Assembly (NCBI GenBank): GCA_930982035.1
Contig: CAKNJL010000010.1
Coordinates: 1-42,574 of the forward strand
DNA length: 42,574 bases
DNA from: an uncultured Clostridium sp.
GTDB taxonomy: Bacteria; Bacillota; Clostridia; TANB77; CAG-508
Direction of reading: 5' to 3'
The notes beneath the pieces are model-generated. The model searched no databases. It worked only from the letters and a program-made list of their open reading frames with translations, and was not told where the DNA came from. Both the position numbers and the translations under genes were made by a program. Within the stretch, counting starts at the first letter, position 1. Each line of letters opens with the position of its first letter. Below are positions 1 through 8,337 of the stretch, one piece after another.

Positions 1-1710
1 CTGCTAAATGGAAAAAGTCAACTATTTCATCTACATTACCACTATTTTGTTTAAAGATAAATTTAGTAGGACATATATTTATAATTGCTTTTCCTTGTTC
101 ATTTCCGAATGAACTCATCAATAAATTGGCTTCCTATATATAGTGCTGTATGGTATTTTCTGCCTCTACGGCCAACATCTGCTAAAAAATTTGCAGCCTC
201 TTTATATTTTAAAAAATACCAACCTTCATCACAATTTATAATTTTATTTTTTTCTTTATTTTTTAAAACAAATTTCTGCCAAGCTCAATTTAGAACTACC
301 ACAGAAGAATAAAGTTTAGTAAATTCATCTTTTATTTCACTTAAATCAAAACAAATAACATCAGTTGATGCTGTAATAGTGCTTTCACAATCAAAAAAGC
401 CCATAGAATTACCTCTTAAAAATAAAATTAATAATTCTGCAAGTTCAGGACATTTGTCTCTTTTATCTAATTTCTTTTGAAAATCGGTTAGTGTAGGCAT
501 TTTCTTTTTGACTTTACCTACAACATATTTATTGTTTGCAATTTTTCCATTATTTTCTTGATATAATGAATTAACATCATCAGAAATTCCTTTATCTTTA
601 TATATTTCATTTACCACAATTTCTATTTCAGTCATTTCATTTGAATTTAATGTTCTAAACATATAATTTCTAGTAATTGTTGAAAGTAATGCTCTTATAT
701 CAGATACTTTTTCATTTATATTTAGAAATTCGTATTTACCATTAAAATCAGGTTCCAATTCGAATGGATTTATTCCACTTGGTTTACCTTGTGATATTTT
801 TATAACTTTTCCACCTAACATTTGGCATAATTTAGAGTATTCACCTTCAACATCTATATAAAATGAATTACAATTATATGTCAAAATTGTTCGAGCAGTA
901 AGAGTTTTTAAAGCAACACTTTTACCGACTTCCTGGAATACCACAAATAAAAACAGAAGGATTAGGTAATTCTGGAGGTCCAATAAATCCATTGAAATAT
1001 ACGGGAGCATTTGTTGATAAATTTCTTCCTAAAAATGCACCTTGACTATGTGAAATATTAGGATTCGATATTGGAAACAATGTTGATATACCACCAGCAA
1101 CCATATTTCTTTCATAATTATTCAAAGGAACTTCTCCTAATGGTAAAACAGTCTTAAAACCTTCTAATTGTCTAAAATTCAATGTTCTTATCATTGCATT
1201 TTTCTTACTTAGTTCAGCCTCTAAAATTTTTGTTTTTTCATTTAATTCTAATAGAGTTTCAGAATTTAGTGTAATAAATATAGTTGCAAAAAATAATTTA
1301 TCTTGATTGGTTTGTATTAGCATCCTCAAATCTTCCAAATCCATTATCTCTTTTTCCAATGCTGGTAAATGTAAGATATTGCCCTGTTTTGAATATGTAG
1401 TATATTCACTTTGTGCTTGTACTAATTTTTTTGTTAATTGCGTGATAACACTTCCACTAGGTACAGGTTCAACTTTTATAGAAATAGTTATATTGCCGAT
1501 TCCAAATAATTCATCAAGCCAACCGATCCATGTATCTGTTGGAAATATTGTCATTACAAATATTCTTGAATATTTATCATAACCAAGATATAGATAATCT
1601 TTCTTTTCTTCCAATACCTCTGGAAGTAGTACATCTGTTAGATTAGGAATGTTTTTGAATATGTTTTTTTCTTCTTTCTTTTCTTGTCTTTTTCTCTTTC
1701 TTTCCAACAT
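1..1710 (-). CDS. VirB4/TraE-like conjugation ATPase, partial, frame broken at two CGG codons and one TGA
   Basis: VirB4-family ATPases power assembly and substrate movement in type IV secretion. The gene starts at 1710 (ATG after AAGGAGGTGA) and runs off the window. The N-terminal part (1710-928) is the VirB4 N domain and reaches GIPGS. There the zero frame reads AGT CGG TAA. Skipping the C at 927 gives GSGKSVALKT, an exact Walker A. Translation then continues to AAT TGA GCT TGG at about 285, where relatives have Trp (NW), and on through CDEGW (Walker B region) and RRGRKYHTALYIGSQ. At 107 the frame reads ATT CGG AAA TGA; skipping the C gives IGNEQGKAIINICPTKFIF, again typical VirB4. Thus two breaks fall on in-frame CGG codons, and one Trp codon appears mutated to TGA. 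It is either a pseudogene or partly recoded. Family assignment is firm; expression is uncertain. Confidence 0.8.
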
Positions 1711-2404
1711 ATAAATTCTCACCTCCTTGCAAAAAATTATCTATTTTCAAAGTAGAATTTTTATTTAATTCACGATAAATTAAATTATATAATTCACTTT
1801 GTGATAGTAGATTACAAGTAATTTTAGCCCTTAACAAGTTATTTTTTAGTAAAAGGTATTTTCTATCTAATTCATTTATAGCATTTTTATAAAGACCATC
1901 ATAAGAAATAACTACATAATTTTTTATGATAGATACTTTATTACTTTCCATTAGAGTATTAAGATATATAATTAAATTCTTCTGATATTCTTTAATTAAG
2001 AAGTTGTTAAATCTATTACTTTTAATTTTTTTAATAACATTTGAAGTATCTATATATTCAGTAGTAGAAAAGAATTGAATTGCAGAATCTATTGAAAGTG
2101 CAGTTTGAATTAATACATCTTCAACACTCTCTTGCTCATTAAAAGAAAGCATATTATAGTCAATACTACCTAAACTTGCAACAATAGAATATCTATTACC
2201 TAAACAAATAATGTTATCTTTTATCTTTATCTGTAATATATTCGATAATTTTTTCTTATCTTTTTTTCTTTTTTTCTTTTTATCCTTTGTTTTATCATTA
2301 TTAAATTGAACAGTAGTAATCCTTTTATCCTTGTTTTTAACATATATGACAGTTCCAATTACGAATAATACACTTAAAACTAAAAATATAATCATTATTA
2401 TCAT
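1643..2404 (-). CDS. TraC-like membrane-anchored conjugation protein
   Basis: The first 25 residues form one transmembrane helix (IIMIIFLVLSVLFVIGTVIY). A Lys-rich stretch (KDKKKKRKKDKKK) follows, then a soluble domain of about 180 residues of the type found between prgI and virB4 in Gram-positive ICEs (TraC-like). The protein is expected to sit at the inner face of the membrane as part of the mating channel. I chose the ATG at 2404, whose ATGA overlaps the prgI stop and which follows GAGAGGTG; a GTG at 2413 is the alternative. The 3' end overlaps the start of the VirB4 gene, so the three genes are translationally coupled. Confidence 0.65.
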   Translation of the reverse strand: MIIMIIFLVLSVLFVIGTVIYVKNKDKRITTVQFNNDKTKDKKKKRKKDKKKLSNILQIKIKDNIICLGNRYSIVASLGSIDYNMLSFNEQESVEDVLIQTALSIDSAIQFFSTTEYIDTSNVIKKIKSNRFNNFLIKEYQKNLIIYLNTLMESNKVSIIKNYVVISYDGLYKNAINELDRKYLLLKNNLLRAKITCNLLSQSELYNLIYRELNKNSTLKIDNFLQGGENLYVGKKEKKTRKERRKKHIQKHS

Positions 2405-2691
2405 TTGCCACACCTCTCATATAAGTAGATTTTTTTACGAAAGGCATATTTAAAAGCATAGAAGAATAACTTATCAAAATATTGTTCATTTATTTTTAAG
2501 AAAGCACATAGTATAAAAAATAATCCTATTATACTTATAAATAATATTTTAAATACCATAGGAATTTGTGTTGCTAAAATTGATAAACTTGATGCAGATA
2601 GCATTAAATATATTACTTGTCTTAAACTAAGATATCCTCCAAATATTTTTTCTTCTCTTTTAATATCAAATGGTACTTTAAATATTCTCAT
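2401..2691 (-). CDS. PrgI family membrane protein
   Basis: This 96-residue protein has the PrgI layout: a short cytoplasmic start with FKVPFDIKREEKIFGG, two transmembrane helices (about residues 25-65), and a C-terminal FDKLFFYAFKYAFRKK segment. PrgI is the VirB3-equivalent membrane component next to VirB4 in Gram-positive conjugation systems. It is preceded by an AGGCGGTGG ribosome site and followed, with a 4-base overlap, by the TraC-like gene. The order pilin - prgI - TraC-like - virB4 matches other ICEs of Bacillota. Confidence 0.8.
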   Translation of the reverse strand: MRIFKVPFDIKREEKIFGGYLSLRQVIYLMLSASSLSILATQIPMVFKILFISIIGLFFILCAFLKINEQYFDKLFFYAFKYAFRKKIYLYERCGK

Positions 2692-2705
2692 ATCTAATCC
2701 ACCGC

Positions 2706-3096
2706 CTAACTACCAAGCAAGTTTCCACTGTTATTTGTAGCAATATTTATAATAATTCCTGCTATAATAAGTGATGCACCTAAAATGACACCACCTCCAC
2801 AAATCCATGCTAAACTTCCTATTGATTCTGACCTTTTTTGTGGATTATTTGAATTTGCTATCATTTTAATTGCAGCAACTACTACACTTGCAAAAATTAG
2901 AACACCACCGTAATGGCATAGCGATTGAAGTAATAACTCTTTTTATATTTTCTGTTGCAGTTTGTACCTCAGCAGTTCCAATTCCACTATTACCTGTTTC
3001 AGCAGCAAAGACCATATTGCCCTTAATTGCAATTAAAGTAATTGTTGTTCCTATTGCAGATAATTTACTTAAAAATTTCTTTTTACTTAAATTCAT
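2706..3096 (-). CDS. VirB2-like pilin (TrbC/VirB2 type), frame broken at one CGG codon
   Basis: The gene starts at 3096 with a signal-peptide-like segment ending near MVFAAETG. A short mature region (ENIKRVITSIAMPL) follows. The zero frame then reads CCA TTA CGG TGG and ends ten codons later in a Cys-rich nonsense tail. If the C at 2910 is skipped the frame reads PLGGVLIFASVVVAAIKMIA, then a polar loop (NSNNPQKRSES) and a second hydrophobic helix, and stops at TAG 2706. The result is a normal two-helix VirB2-like pilin of about 130 residues. The restored end is 15 bases upstream of prgI, which also fits. The broken frame is one of five CGG cases in the window. Confidence 0.75.
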
Positions 3097-3148
3097 ATTT
3101 TCATCATCTCCTATACAAATAATAGGGCTTGTTTGTATAGAACACACC

Positions 3149-3397
3149 TTATATCATACCTTTAAATCTTATATACAAAATAGGAATTAAAAGTATAAAA
3201 AAAATACCAATCATTAAAAAAGGTACTGTTTTTAGAAATTTTGATTTTAATGTTTGTGATTTTATAAAACATCCTAGTATAAGTAATAATAGTGAAATTA
3301 CTAATAACACTACTAATAATACAAGTATTGATATAAATGTAATATAGAAAAATGAAGTTATAATATTGTTAAAATTATTCATATAATCTTCAAACAT
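3149..3397 (-). CDS. Small two-helix membrane protein of the ICE
   Basis: This protein of 82 residues has two long hydrophobic helices (about 15-45 and 58-78) joined by a basic loop (KSQTLKSKFLKT). The ATG follows AAGAGGTGATTTTTA. It lies between the HTH gene and the pilin gene with short gaps, so it belongs to the same operon. Small membrane proteins at this place are common in ICEs, but I do not recognise the family. A role in the mating channel is inferred only from position. Confidence 0.6.
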   Translation of the reverse strand: MFEDYMNNFNNIITSFFYITFISILVLLVVLLVISLLLLILGCFIKSQTLKSKFLKTVPFLMIGIFFILLIPILYIRFKGMI

Positions 3398-3410
3398 TAA
3401 AAATCACCTC

Positions 3411-4106
3411 TTATGTTGTATTTTTTGCATATTTATTGATTATTGCCATTTTATAATAATTTAAGAACTCATTAGGCATATGTTCTTTTGAAATGATATA
3501 GATGTTTATCAAGTCATTTCTTTCTACTTTTTGCAGTATATATTTAAACTCACTATTATATAAAGAATATAATGTATAGATAATTTCTTTTATCATTTGT
3601 ATTTTATTTTCTTGCATAATTGATAATATATCTGTTGTATAATTAAATTCTAATTTATTTATAATCAAGTAAAATTCATTTGAAATTTCATCACTATTAT
3701 TTATAATAAATAAAAATAAATCATCTATATTTATATTTATAATATTCTCTTTGACTTTTTCGTCAATAGGGTATTGACTATTTTGACAATAGGGGTATTG
3801 ATTTTTTTGACAATAGGGGGTGTCAACAATATAAATATATCTTGCAATAATTTCTTTGTTTTCATTTCTTCTTATTTCTATCTTTATAAATCCAAGTTTT
3901 TGTAAATGCGAGAGCCATCTACTTACTGTTTCAATACTTACATTATAAAGTTCAGCAAAATATCTATTTTGAGCATAACAATATCCATATCTATTAGCAA
4001 GTGCTGTAATTTCTCCATATAATAGTTTTTCATTAGGTTTTAAATCTCTTGAATATCTTATAGTAGCAGGTATGATAGCATAATAATTACTTTTTTCTTC
4101 ATTCAC
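3411..4106 (-). CDS. HTH replication-initiator-like protein of the ICE
   Basis: Residues 1-95 form a winged-helix domain starting YYAIIPATIRYSRDLKPNEK and including AELYNVSIETVSRWLSHLQ, the recognition-helix region. This arrangement is typical of HTH_36/RepA-N-like proteins found in plasmids and ICEs. The middle carries an imperfect repeat (PYCQKNQYPYCQNSQYPI); the C-terminal half is Ile/Asn-rich with no family I recognise. The start is a GTG at 4106, behind AAGGAGGTCAATC, overlapping the stop of the small upstream gene. It probably acts in element replication or control. Confidence 0.65.
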   Translation of the reverse strand: MNEEKSNYYAIIPATIRYSRDLKPNEKLLYGEITALANRYGYCYAQNRYFAELYNVSIETVSRWLSHLQKLGFIKIEIRRNENKEIIARYIYIVDTPYCQKNQYPYCQNSQYPIDEKVKENIININIDDLFLFIINNSDEISNEFYLIINKLEFNYTTDILSIMQENKIQMIKEIIYTLYSLYNSEFKYILQKVERNDLINIYIISKEHMPNEFLNYYKMAIINKYAKNTT

Positions 4107-4221
4107 GATTGACCTCCTTATCTTCTATTATTTTATCTGCTCTTGATCCTGATAAAATCAAAGCATATAAAAAGAGGCTAATATTAGCCCCAACAATTAA
4201 ACCAATAATAAAATATATCAT
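4099..4221 (-). CDS. Small membrane protein (DUF3789-like), first gene of the ICE operon
   Basis: A 40-residue ORF that begins MIYFIIGLIVGANISLFLYA, one transmembrane helix, and ends with a short charged tail (GSRADKIIEDKEVNRE). Its ATG follows AATGGAGATGTTAAA. Its stop overlaps the GTG start of the HTH gene, which indicates translational coupling. The glycine-containing single helix plus charged tail resembles the DUF3789 proteins that precede replication genes in Tn916-type elements. The function of that family is unknown to me. Confidence 0.55.
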   Translation of the reverse strand: MIYFIIGLIVGANISLFLYALILSGSRADKIIEDKEVNRE

Positions 4222-4440
4222 TTTAACATCTCCATTTTATAAATTTATATATAGTGATTAGATACTTGCTTTTTTAAATTTCTCTAACAAAACTCTAACA
4301 AATTGCAAAATGTTTTGTATTTTTTTGTTTCCTTATTTTTCAATATTTTTATATTTTCACCTTGTAAATCCTTACAGTCTCTTGTGATATACATATCTTA
4401 TTAAATCTTTATAAAGACTAATAGGTAAACAGGGTAAAAT

Positions 4441-4486
<46 letters not shown>

Positions 4487-4490
4487 AAAA

Positions 4491-4520
4491 ACGTAAGAAT
4501 TTAAATTCTTACGTTTTTTT
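4491..4520. terminator. Rho-independent terminator of the interrupted tRNA gene
   Basis: A perfect 24-base palindrome (ACGTAAGAATTT and its complement, 4491-4514) is followed by a T-run on the plus strand and preceded by an A-run, so it could work in both directions. It directly follows the CCA of the tRNA fragment. Confidence 0.8.
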
Positions 4521-4535
4521 ACTTTTTATCTCACT

Positions 4536-4745
4536 TTATAATATATAACTAAATATAGGTAGAATATTATAATTATAGCAACTAAATTCTGTAATACTTC
4601 CTCCCATTCCTATCCATCTATGTTTTATAATAGATGGATATACTCTTACTATGTTCCATTCTAAATTTCCATCATATTCTAGTTCAGTAACTTTTGTTTT
4701 TTCCAATAAATATGTTTCAGAATATCAGTTTCAATTTTTTTCCAT
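4536..4745 (-). pseudogene. Degraded short gene, GH30-like N-terminal remnant
   Basis: An ATG at 4745 follows AGGAGGATAAA, 14 bases downstream of the ATPase gene stop, yet the frame meets TGA at codons 5 and 7. The same frame then stays open for over 60 codons and contains VYPSIIKHRWIGMGGSITEF. The GMGGSITEFSCYN part resembles the GFGGALTEAAAYN signature near the N-terminus of GH30-type glycosidases. It stops shortly before the tRNA scar. I read it as a decayed or truncated gene; the GH30 link is weak. Confidence 0.4.
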
Positions 4746-4758
4746 TTTATCCTCCTAT

Positions 4759-5961
4759 TTATTTAGTTTTTCCTAACAAAAAATCTTCTAAGTTTAAATG
4801 TATTATTCCATTTTGACTATAATTAATCTTATCCATTGTTATAACATATTTTGGGAAATTATCACCTACATATTTAAATGCTCCAAACTCTCTTTTAATA
4901 ACTTCCTCACTTGATAAGTAATCTGCTACTTGTATATATTCTCTTTCTCCAAATTTATCTACTACAAAGTCTATTTCTCCTTTTTCTGTTTTCCCTATAT
5001 ATACTTCATACCCTCTTGCAATTAGTTCATTATATACAATATTTTCTAATCTTCCACCTATTTTCTTTTCGATTGGTGAACTTTTTAATGTAAGTAACCC
5101 TAAATCAGTTAAATAATATTTTTCAAGTGTTGCCATTACATTTTTTCCTCTTATATCATATCTATTTACCTTATTAAATATGGATGATGTTGTAATATAG
5201 TCTATATAATTCATTACTGTATCTACAGATGTACTTATTTTTTCATTTTTTAAATATCTAGCAATTGAATTTGATGATAATACTCCTCCTATATTTTCCA
5301 TCATAAATTGTATTATTCTATTTAATAAACTAATATCTTTTATGTTGTTTCTTTCTACAATGTCTTTTAGAATAATTGCATTGTATAAATCTCTTAAGTA
5401 CATTTTTCTTTCCATATCATTATCTGTATTATAAATTAATGGCATTCCTCCCCATTCAATAAATTCTTCAAGAGCAGTGTCTGTTATTTCTTCATTTTTT
5501 TCTTTTTTTAATTCTAAAAATTCAGAATAAGTAAATGGCATCATTTTTATACTAATGTATCTTCCTGTTAAAACTGTTGCAAGTTCTCCTGATAGTAGTT
5601 TACTATTTGACCCAGTTATAAAAATACTAACATTCATAGTTGCTCTAAATGAATTTATAACTCTTTCAAAATCTTGAACATTTTGAATTTCATCAAAAAA
5701 TAAATAATATTTATTTTTATCTTTTATTTTACTTTTTACATACTCATTAAATTTTTTAGAATCTGTATATTCTATAAAATCATAATCTTCAAAATTTATA
5801 TATACAATGTGGTCCTCTTTTATTCCTCTTTCTTTTATTTCTGCAATTATTTGTCCTAATAATACAGATTTTCCACATCTTCTTATTCCCATAATTACTT
5901 TTATTAGTTCGCTATCATATAAATCTCTTATTTTCTTTAAATACAATTCTCTTTTTATCAC
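4759..5961 (-). CDS. AAA-type ATP-binding protein with DUF4143
   Basis: Walker A is MGIRRCGKSVLL near residue 27, Walker B YYLFFDEIQNV near residue 92, and sensor-1-like IFITGSNSKLLSGELA follows. This is the AAA_14 domain. The second half contains the DUF4143 region, with YYLTDLGLL and the nuclease-like ending IVYNELIARGYEVYIGK-x4-EIDFV. Such proteins are widespread in anaerobes and often occur near mobile elements; their function is not established. The start is likely GTG 5961, six bases after AAAGAGGTG. A second GTG at 5970 lies inside the ribosome site. The length of about 400 residues is normal for the family. Confidence 0.85.
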   Translation of the reverse strand: MIKRELYLKKIRDLYDSELIKVIMGIRRCGKSVLLGQIIAEIKERGIKEDHIVYINFEDYDFIEYTDSKKFNEYVKSKIKDKNKYYLFFDEIQNVQDFERVINSFRATMNVSIFITGSNSKLLSGELATVLTGRYISIKMMPFTYSEFLELKKEKNEEITDTALEEFIEWGGMPLIYNTDNDMERKMYLRDLYNAIILKDIVERNNIKDISLLNRIIQFMMENIGGVLSSNSIARYLKNEKISTSVDTVMNYIDYITTSSIFNKVNRYDIRGKNVMATLEKYYLTDLGLLTLKSSPIEKKIGGRLENIVYNELIARGYEVYIGKTEKGEIDFVVDKFGEREYIQVADYLSSEEVIKREFGAFKYVGDNFPKYVITMDKINYSQNGIIHLNLEDFLLGKTK

Positions 5962-6180
5962 AGCTTTCACCTCTTTAATAATGATATCATACTTTTTATT
6001 TTTTGTAAAGTTTTTCTGCTTAAAACCGAAAAACTTTTGTTTTTTTTACTTTTTTCGACTTTAAATTATTATTATTGATATAAAATTATATTTTAGATTA
6101 CTTCATTTTATATTTTATAACAAATCCACCTACAAAGAAAAAGTAGTTTGTTTTTGCCAAGTTTCGGTTCACCAAAAAAA

Positions 6181-6212
6181 TCTTATACAAACACTTCGTA
6201 TAAGATTTTTTA
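6181..6212. terminator. Intergenic hairpin with T-run
   Basis: TCTTATAC and GTATAAGA (6181-6205) form a stem around a short loop; A-run before and T-run after. The 5962-6332 gap has no gene that I can support. Just before the hairpin is TTTCGGTTCACCA, a sequence that ends like a tRNA but has no tRNA fold upstream. Confidence 0.65.
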
Positions 6213-6332
6213 TTTTTTATAATTAAAATACTGTAAAAGTATAAAAATTACTCATACAGTATTTCTATATATCATTTTTGCATTATAAACTTCTATCATT
6301 ACTATTATTCTTTTACTTATTGCTATAACCTT

Positions 6333-6542
6333 TTATTCATAATTACCTTTGACTTCCCCTAATTTTTTTCTAGCCCAAGATTGCGATTCTGCAATATCTA
6401 AAATCATTTTTCTAGAATATGTATTAAAACATTGCCTCATTTCAATACCAAGTGTTACAGGATTTATCTCACCAATATATCTAGAACTTTGCATATATTC
6501 TAATGTAACTTGTGCATATGCAACAGCTTCTTTTTTATTCAT
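6333..6542 (-). CDS. Small conserved-looking hypothetical protein
   Basis: A 69-residue soluble helical protein starting MNKKEAVAYAQVTLEYMQSS and including INPVTLGIEMRQCFNTYSRK. The ATG follows GGAGGTGTAATGAC at good spacing. I do not recognise the family. Two minute ORFs with strong ribosome sites precede it (6591-6605 and 6630-6641). It has no operon partner; the nearest downstream sequence is the 6181 hairpin region. Confidence 0.55.
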   Translation of the reverse strand: MNKKEAVAYAQVTLEYMQSSRYIGEINPVTLGIEMRQCFNTYSRKMILDIAESQSWARKKLGEVKGNYE

Positions 6543-6873
6543 GTCATTACACCTCCGTTCATATACATTAAAAAACTATTTTCTCATTTTTTACACTAAA
6601 AACATCGCTCCTTTCTTTGATTTCTTATTTTAACTTTGCATAATCTTTTCCTCCTTCTATATAATTATAAAAAATTTTTCCTGATAAGGGAACGCTCAAG
6701 CAATGAAAATTTTTATACCTTGTATCTATTGATGTTGTAGGTATAGAGACGAATTTTTTTTAAAATTTTTTAAACTACGAATAGATTAATCATATCAAAT
6801 ATAATAAAATAGACTTACTTATTTTATTATCGCAAAAAAAGAAACGGAAATAAAATTATAACCGTTTCTTTTT
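6543..6873. other. Leader region with two minute ORFs and a terminator
   Basis: On the minus strand, before the 69-residue gene, GAAGGAGGAAAAGATT precedes ATG CAA AGT TAA (6641-6630) and AAAGGAGCG precedes ATG TTT TTA GTG TAA (6605-6591). No longer ORF is supportable. 6838-6873 holds a stem (AGAAACGG/CCGTTTCT) with T-runs on both sides, which serves as terminator for the Fic gene ending at 6874. Confidence 0.45.
6838..6873 (-). terminator. Terminator of the Fic gene
   Basis: The inverted repeat AGAAACGG / CCGTTTCT is flanked by A- and T-runs and overlaps the end of the Fic ORF. It is symmetric enough to act in both directions. Confidence 0.7.
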
Positions 6874-7473
6874 TTATATCTCTTCATTTTCTAAACATTT
6901 TGATATAATATTTTCCAATTGTGTTGTATCTACTACTGACCTAATACAAGCATGTAACATATCTTTTGGATTAATGTTTTTTAAGTTTAATACATATCCA
7001 TTTTTATATGCTAATTGTCTTATAAATTCTCTAATGGTTCTACCATTTCCTTCTCTAAAAGGATGCAATACATTTAACTCTGCCATATAATATGATAATC
7101 TCTTTATAAATGTATTTCTATCTAAATTTTGTAGATATTTTTCTTCTTTCAACTGTTCTAACAGTTTTTTCAATTCATCTTCTATATATTCCCATTCTGC
7201 AAAACTAAAGTTGCCTTTTGCAATGTTTTCAGTTCTAAATAATCCTGCAAATGGATATATATCTTCAAAAAGGAATTTGTGAATTCCAACAAAATGTTCA
7301 ATATCAAAATTTCCTATTTGATTATTTTGTCTTAATTCATATAATTTGGCTAATACTATTTTTCTTTCTAGTTCTTCTAGTTTCTTATTATCTTTAATAT
7401 CTAGGTTGTTTATCAATACATCACTATCTTTATAGCAATATATTGAATTTCTAGCTTCATATAAATCGCTCAT
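6874..7473 (-). CDS. fic: Fic/DOC family AMP-transferase toxin (class I)
   Basis: Fic proteins transfer AMP (or another nucleotide part) to target proteins. The catalytic loop reads HPFREGNGRTIREF near residue 137, matching HPFxxGNGRxxR with the active-site His. Upstream is a flap-like region (FAGLFRTENIAKGN). Length (199 residues) fits VbhT-type Fic domains. The protein has no inhibitory S/TxxxEG helix of its own. The small gene just upstream supplies an antitoxin-like protein, so this is a class I Fic toxin-antitoxin pair. The gene pair is an operon with a 16-base gap; the ATG at 7473 follows AGGAGGCCTTT. Confidence 0.85.
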   Translation of the reverse strand: MSDLYEARNSIYCYKDSDVLINNLDIKDNKKLEELERKIVLAKLYELRQNNQIGNFDIEHFVGIHKFLFEDIYPFAGLFRTENIAKGNFSFAEWEYIEDELKKLLEQLKEEKYLQNLDRNTFIKRLSYYMAELNVLHPFREGNGRTIREFIRQLAYKNGYVLNLKNINPKDMLHACIRSVVDTTQLENIISKCLENEEI

Positions 7474-7489
7474 AAAGGCCTCCTGTTTT

Positions 7490-7657
7490 TTAATTTATTG
7501 TTCTCTTTATTATATCAATCATTTCTGGCATTGTGATTTCATTTTCGAAATATCTTCTTAATAAAGCAACATCTTCTTCTGTAACTTTCATATCTTCTAT
7601 TGCTAAATCTTGTTTTAAATTTGCAATGTCAAATTCGAATTTTTCTTCTTTATTCAT
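7490..7657 (-). CDS. VbhA-like antitoxin of the Fic pair
   Basis: This protein of about 55 residues contains DLAIEDMKVTEEDVALLRRY followed by FENEITMPEMIDII, the pattern of VbhA/antitoxin_VbhA proteins, where one helix blocks the Fic ATP site and a second segment has GEIT-EE. The expected (S/T)xxxE(G/N) appears as DLAIED, so the Glu is kept but the flanking residues differ. The start is ATG 7657 after AAGGAGGCTAAG; the frame is open up to 7699 but without a better site. It is transcribed first, before the toxin. Confidence 0.7.
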   Translation of the reverse strand: MNKEEKFEFDIANLKQDLAIEDMKVTEEDVALLRRYFENEITMPEMIDIIKRTIN

Positions 7658-7729
7658 CTTAGCCTCCTTAGCATTTTTTACACATATATAGTATAACACA
7701 AAAAAGAAAAAATTGCCAATTTTTTAGAT

Positions 7730-7792
7730 GAAACGTCAGGAACAGGCTAAATCGTTCCATTTTGAAACAATTTAGCCTGTCCCTGACGTTCC
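7730..7792. repeat. REP-like imperfect palindrome
   Basis: Two 27-base arms (7730-7756 and 7766-7792) around a 9-base loop, with three mismatches; core CAGGCTAAAT / ATTTAGCCTG and the end GTCCCTGACGTT. It lies between the antitoxin gene and the next minus-strand gene. Its GTCCCTGACG/GACAGG text resembles the GGGACGG repeats at 12284, 13166 and 42519. Confidence 0.7.
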
Positions 7793-7807
7793 ATTTTTCT
7801 GTTTCTT

Positions 7808-8140
7808 TTAAATAATTTTTTGCATAAATTCTTCTATTGATACAATTTTCTCTAATTCTTTATTTTCTTCTATCCTTGTGAATAGATATTCTACATATTT
7901 GTCTACAAGAAATATTATATCATTATTTTTTATGTTTTTTAATTCTTTTTTACATTTACTTGTTTTTACATATTTATCTAATTCTTTTTCCATTATATTT
8001 GTATCTTTTTTTAAATTATCTAATTTCAAAACAGATAATTCTTTTACTGAATAATAATCTCCATTACTAACACATGCTATTACTTTTTTTAAAAAATCTA
8101 TATATTCTTCGTTTTTTATCATTTCTAACCAATTCTCCAC
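7808..8140 (-). CDS. Hypothetical protein, divergent to an XRE regulator
   Basis: A 110-residue charged, helical protein (ENWLEMIKNEEYIDFLKKVI near the start). No domain is recognised. It is transcribed away from the XRE gene at 8338; the intergenic region holds a perfect palindrome (8154-8176) that may control both. The pairing of a small unknown protein with a divergent XRE regulator is common in toxin-antitoxin or phage-remnant loci, but nothing in the sequence proves this. The frame lacks a strong ribosome site. Confidence 0.5.
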   Translation of the reverse strand: MENWLEMIKNEEYIDFLKKVIACVSNGDYYSVKELSVLKLDNLKKDTNIMEKELDKYVKTSKCKKELKNIKNNDIIFLVDKYVEYLFTRIEENKELEKIVSIEEFMQKII

Positions 8141-8153
8141 CTATTTTTATTTG

Positions 8154-8176
8154 TTGTATAACTTTTAGTTATACAA
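8154..8176. promoter_or_regulatory. Palindromic operator candidate
   Basis: TTGTATAAC-TTTTA-GTTATACAA is a perfect palindrome with 9-base arms, sitting 14 bases upstream of the minus-strand gene and about 160 bases before the XRE gene. Dyads of this size are typical XRE binding sites. A TATAAT at 8305-8310 suits a promoter for the XRE gene. Confidence 0.55.
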
Positions 8177-8337
8177 TGCGTTTAGCACCATATTATCATT
8201 TATTGTTTTATTTTTCAAGCTTTTTAATATATTTTCCGGAATATTTTTCTATTTTTTGTTCATATTATTAATGTGTTTTAGTTTAGCTTACAGCTTGTTA
8301 TACTTATAATAATACTTTTGATTTATGGAGGATTAAT

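Noticed and set aside
285..299. TGA as a general Trp codon
   Set aside because: Many genes here end at TGA with normal coupling to the next start (prgI, xis, small protein at 19294), so TGA is an ordinary stop.
85..312. Plus-strand ORF opposite VirB4
   Set aside because: It is the antisense shadow of the conserved VirB4 C-terminal part and has no ribosome site.
6161..6174. TTTCGGTTCACCA followed by a terminator, like a tRNA 3' end
   Set aside because: No T-arm, anticodon arm or acceptor partner can be formed upstream; too short to call a tRNA or an attachment site.
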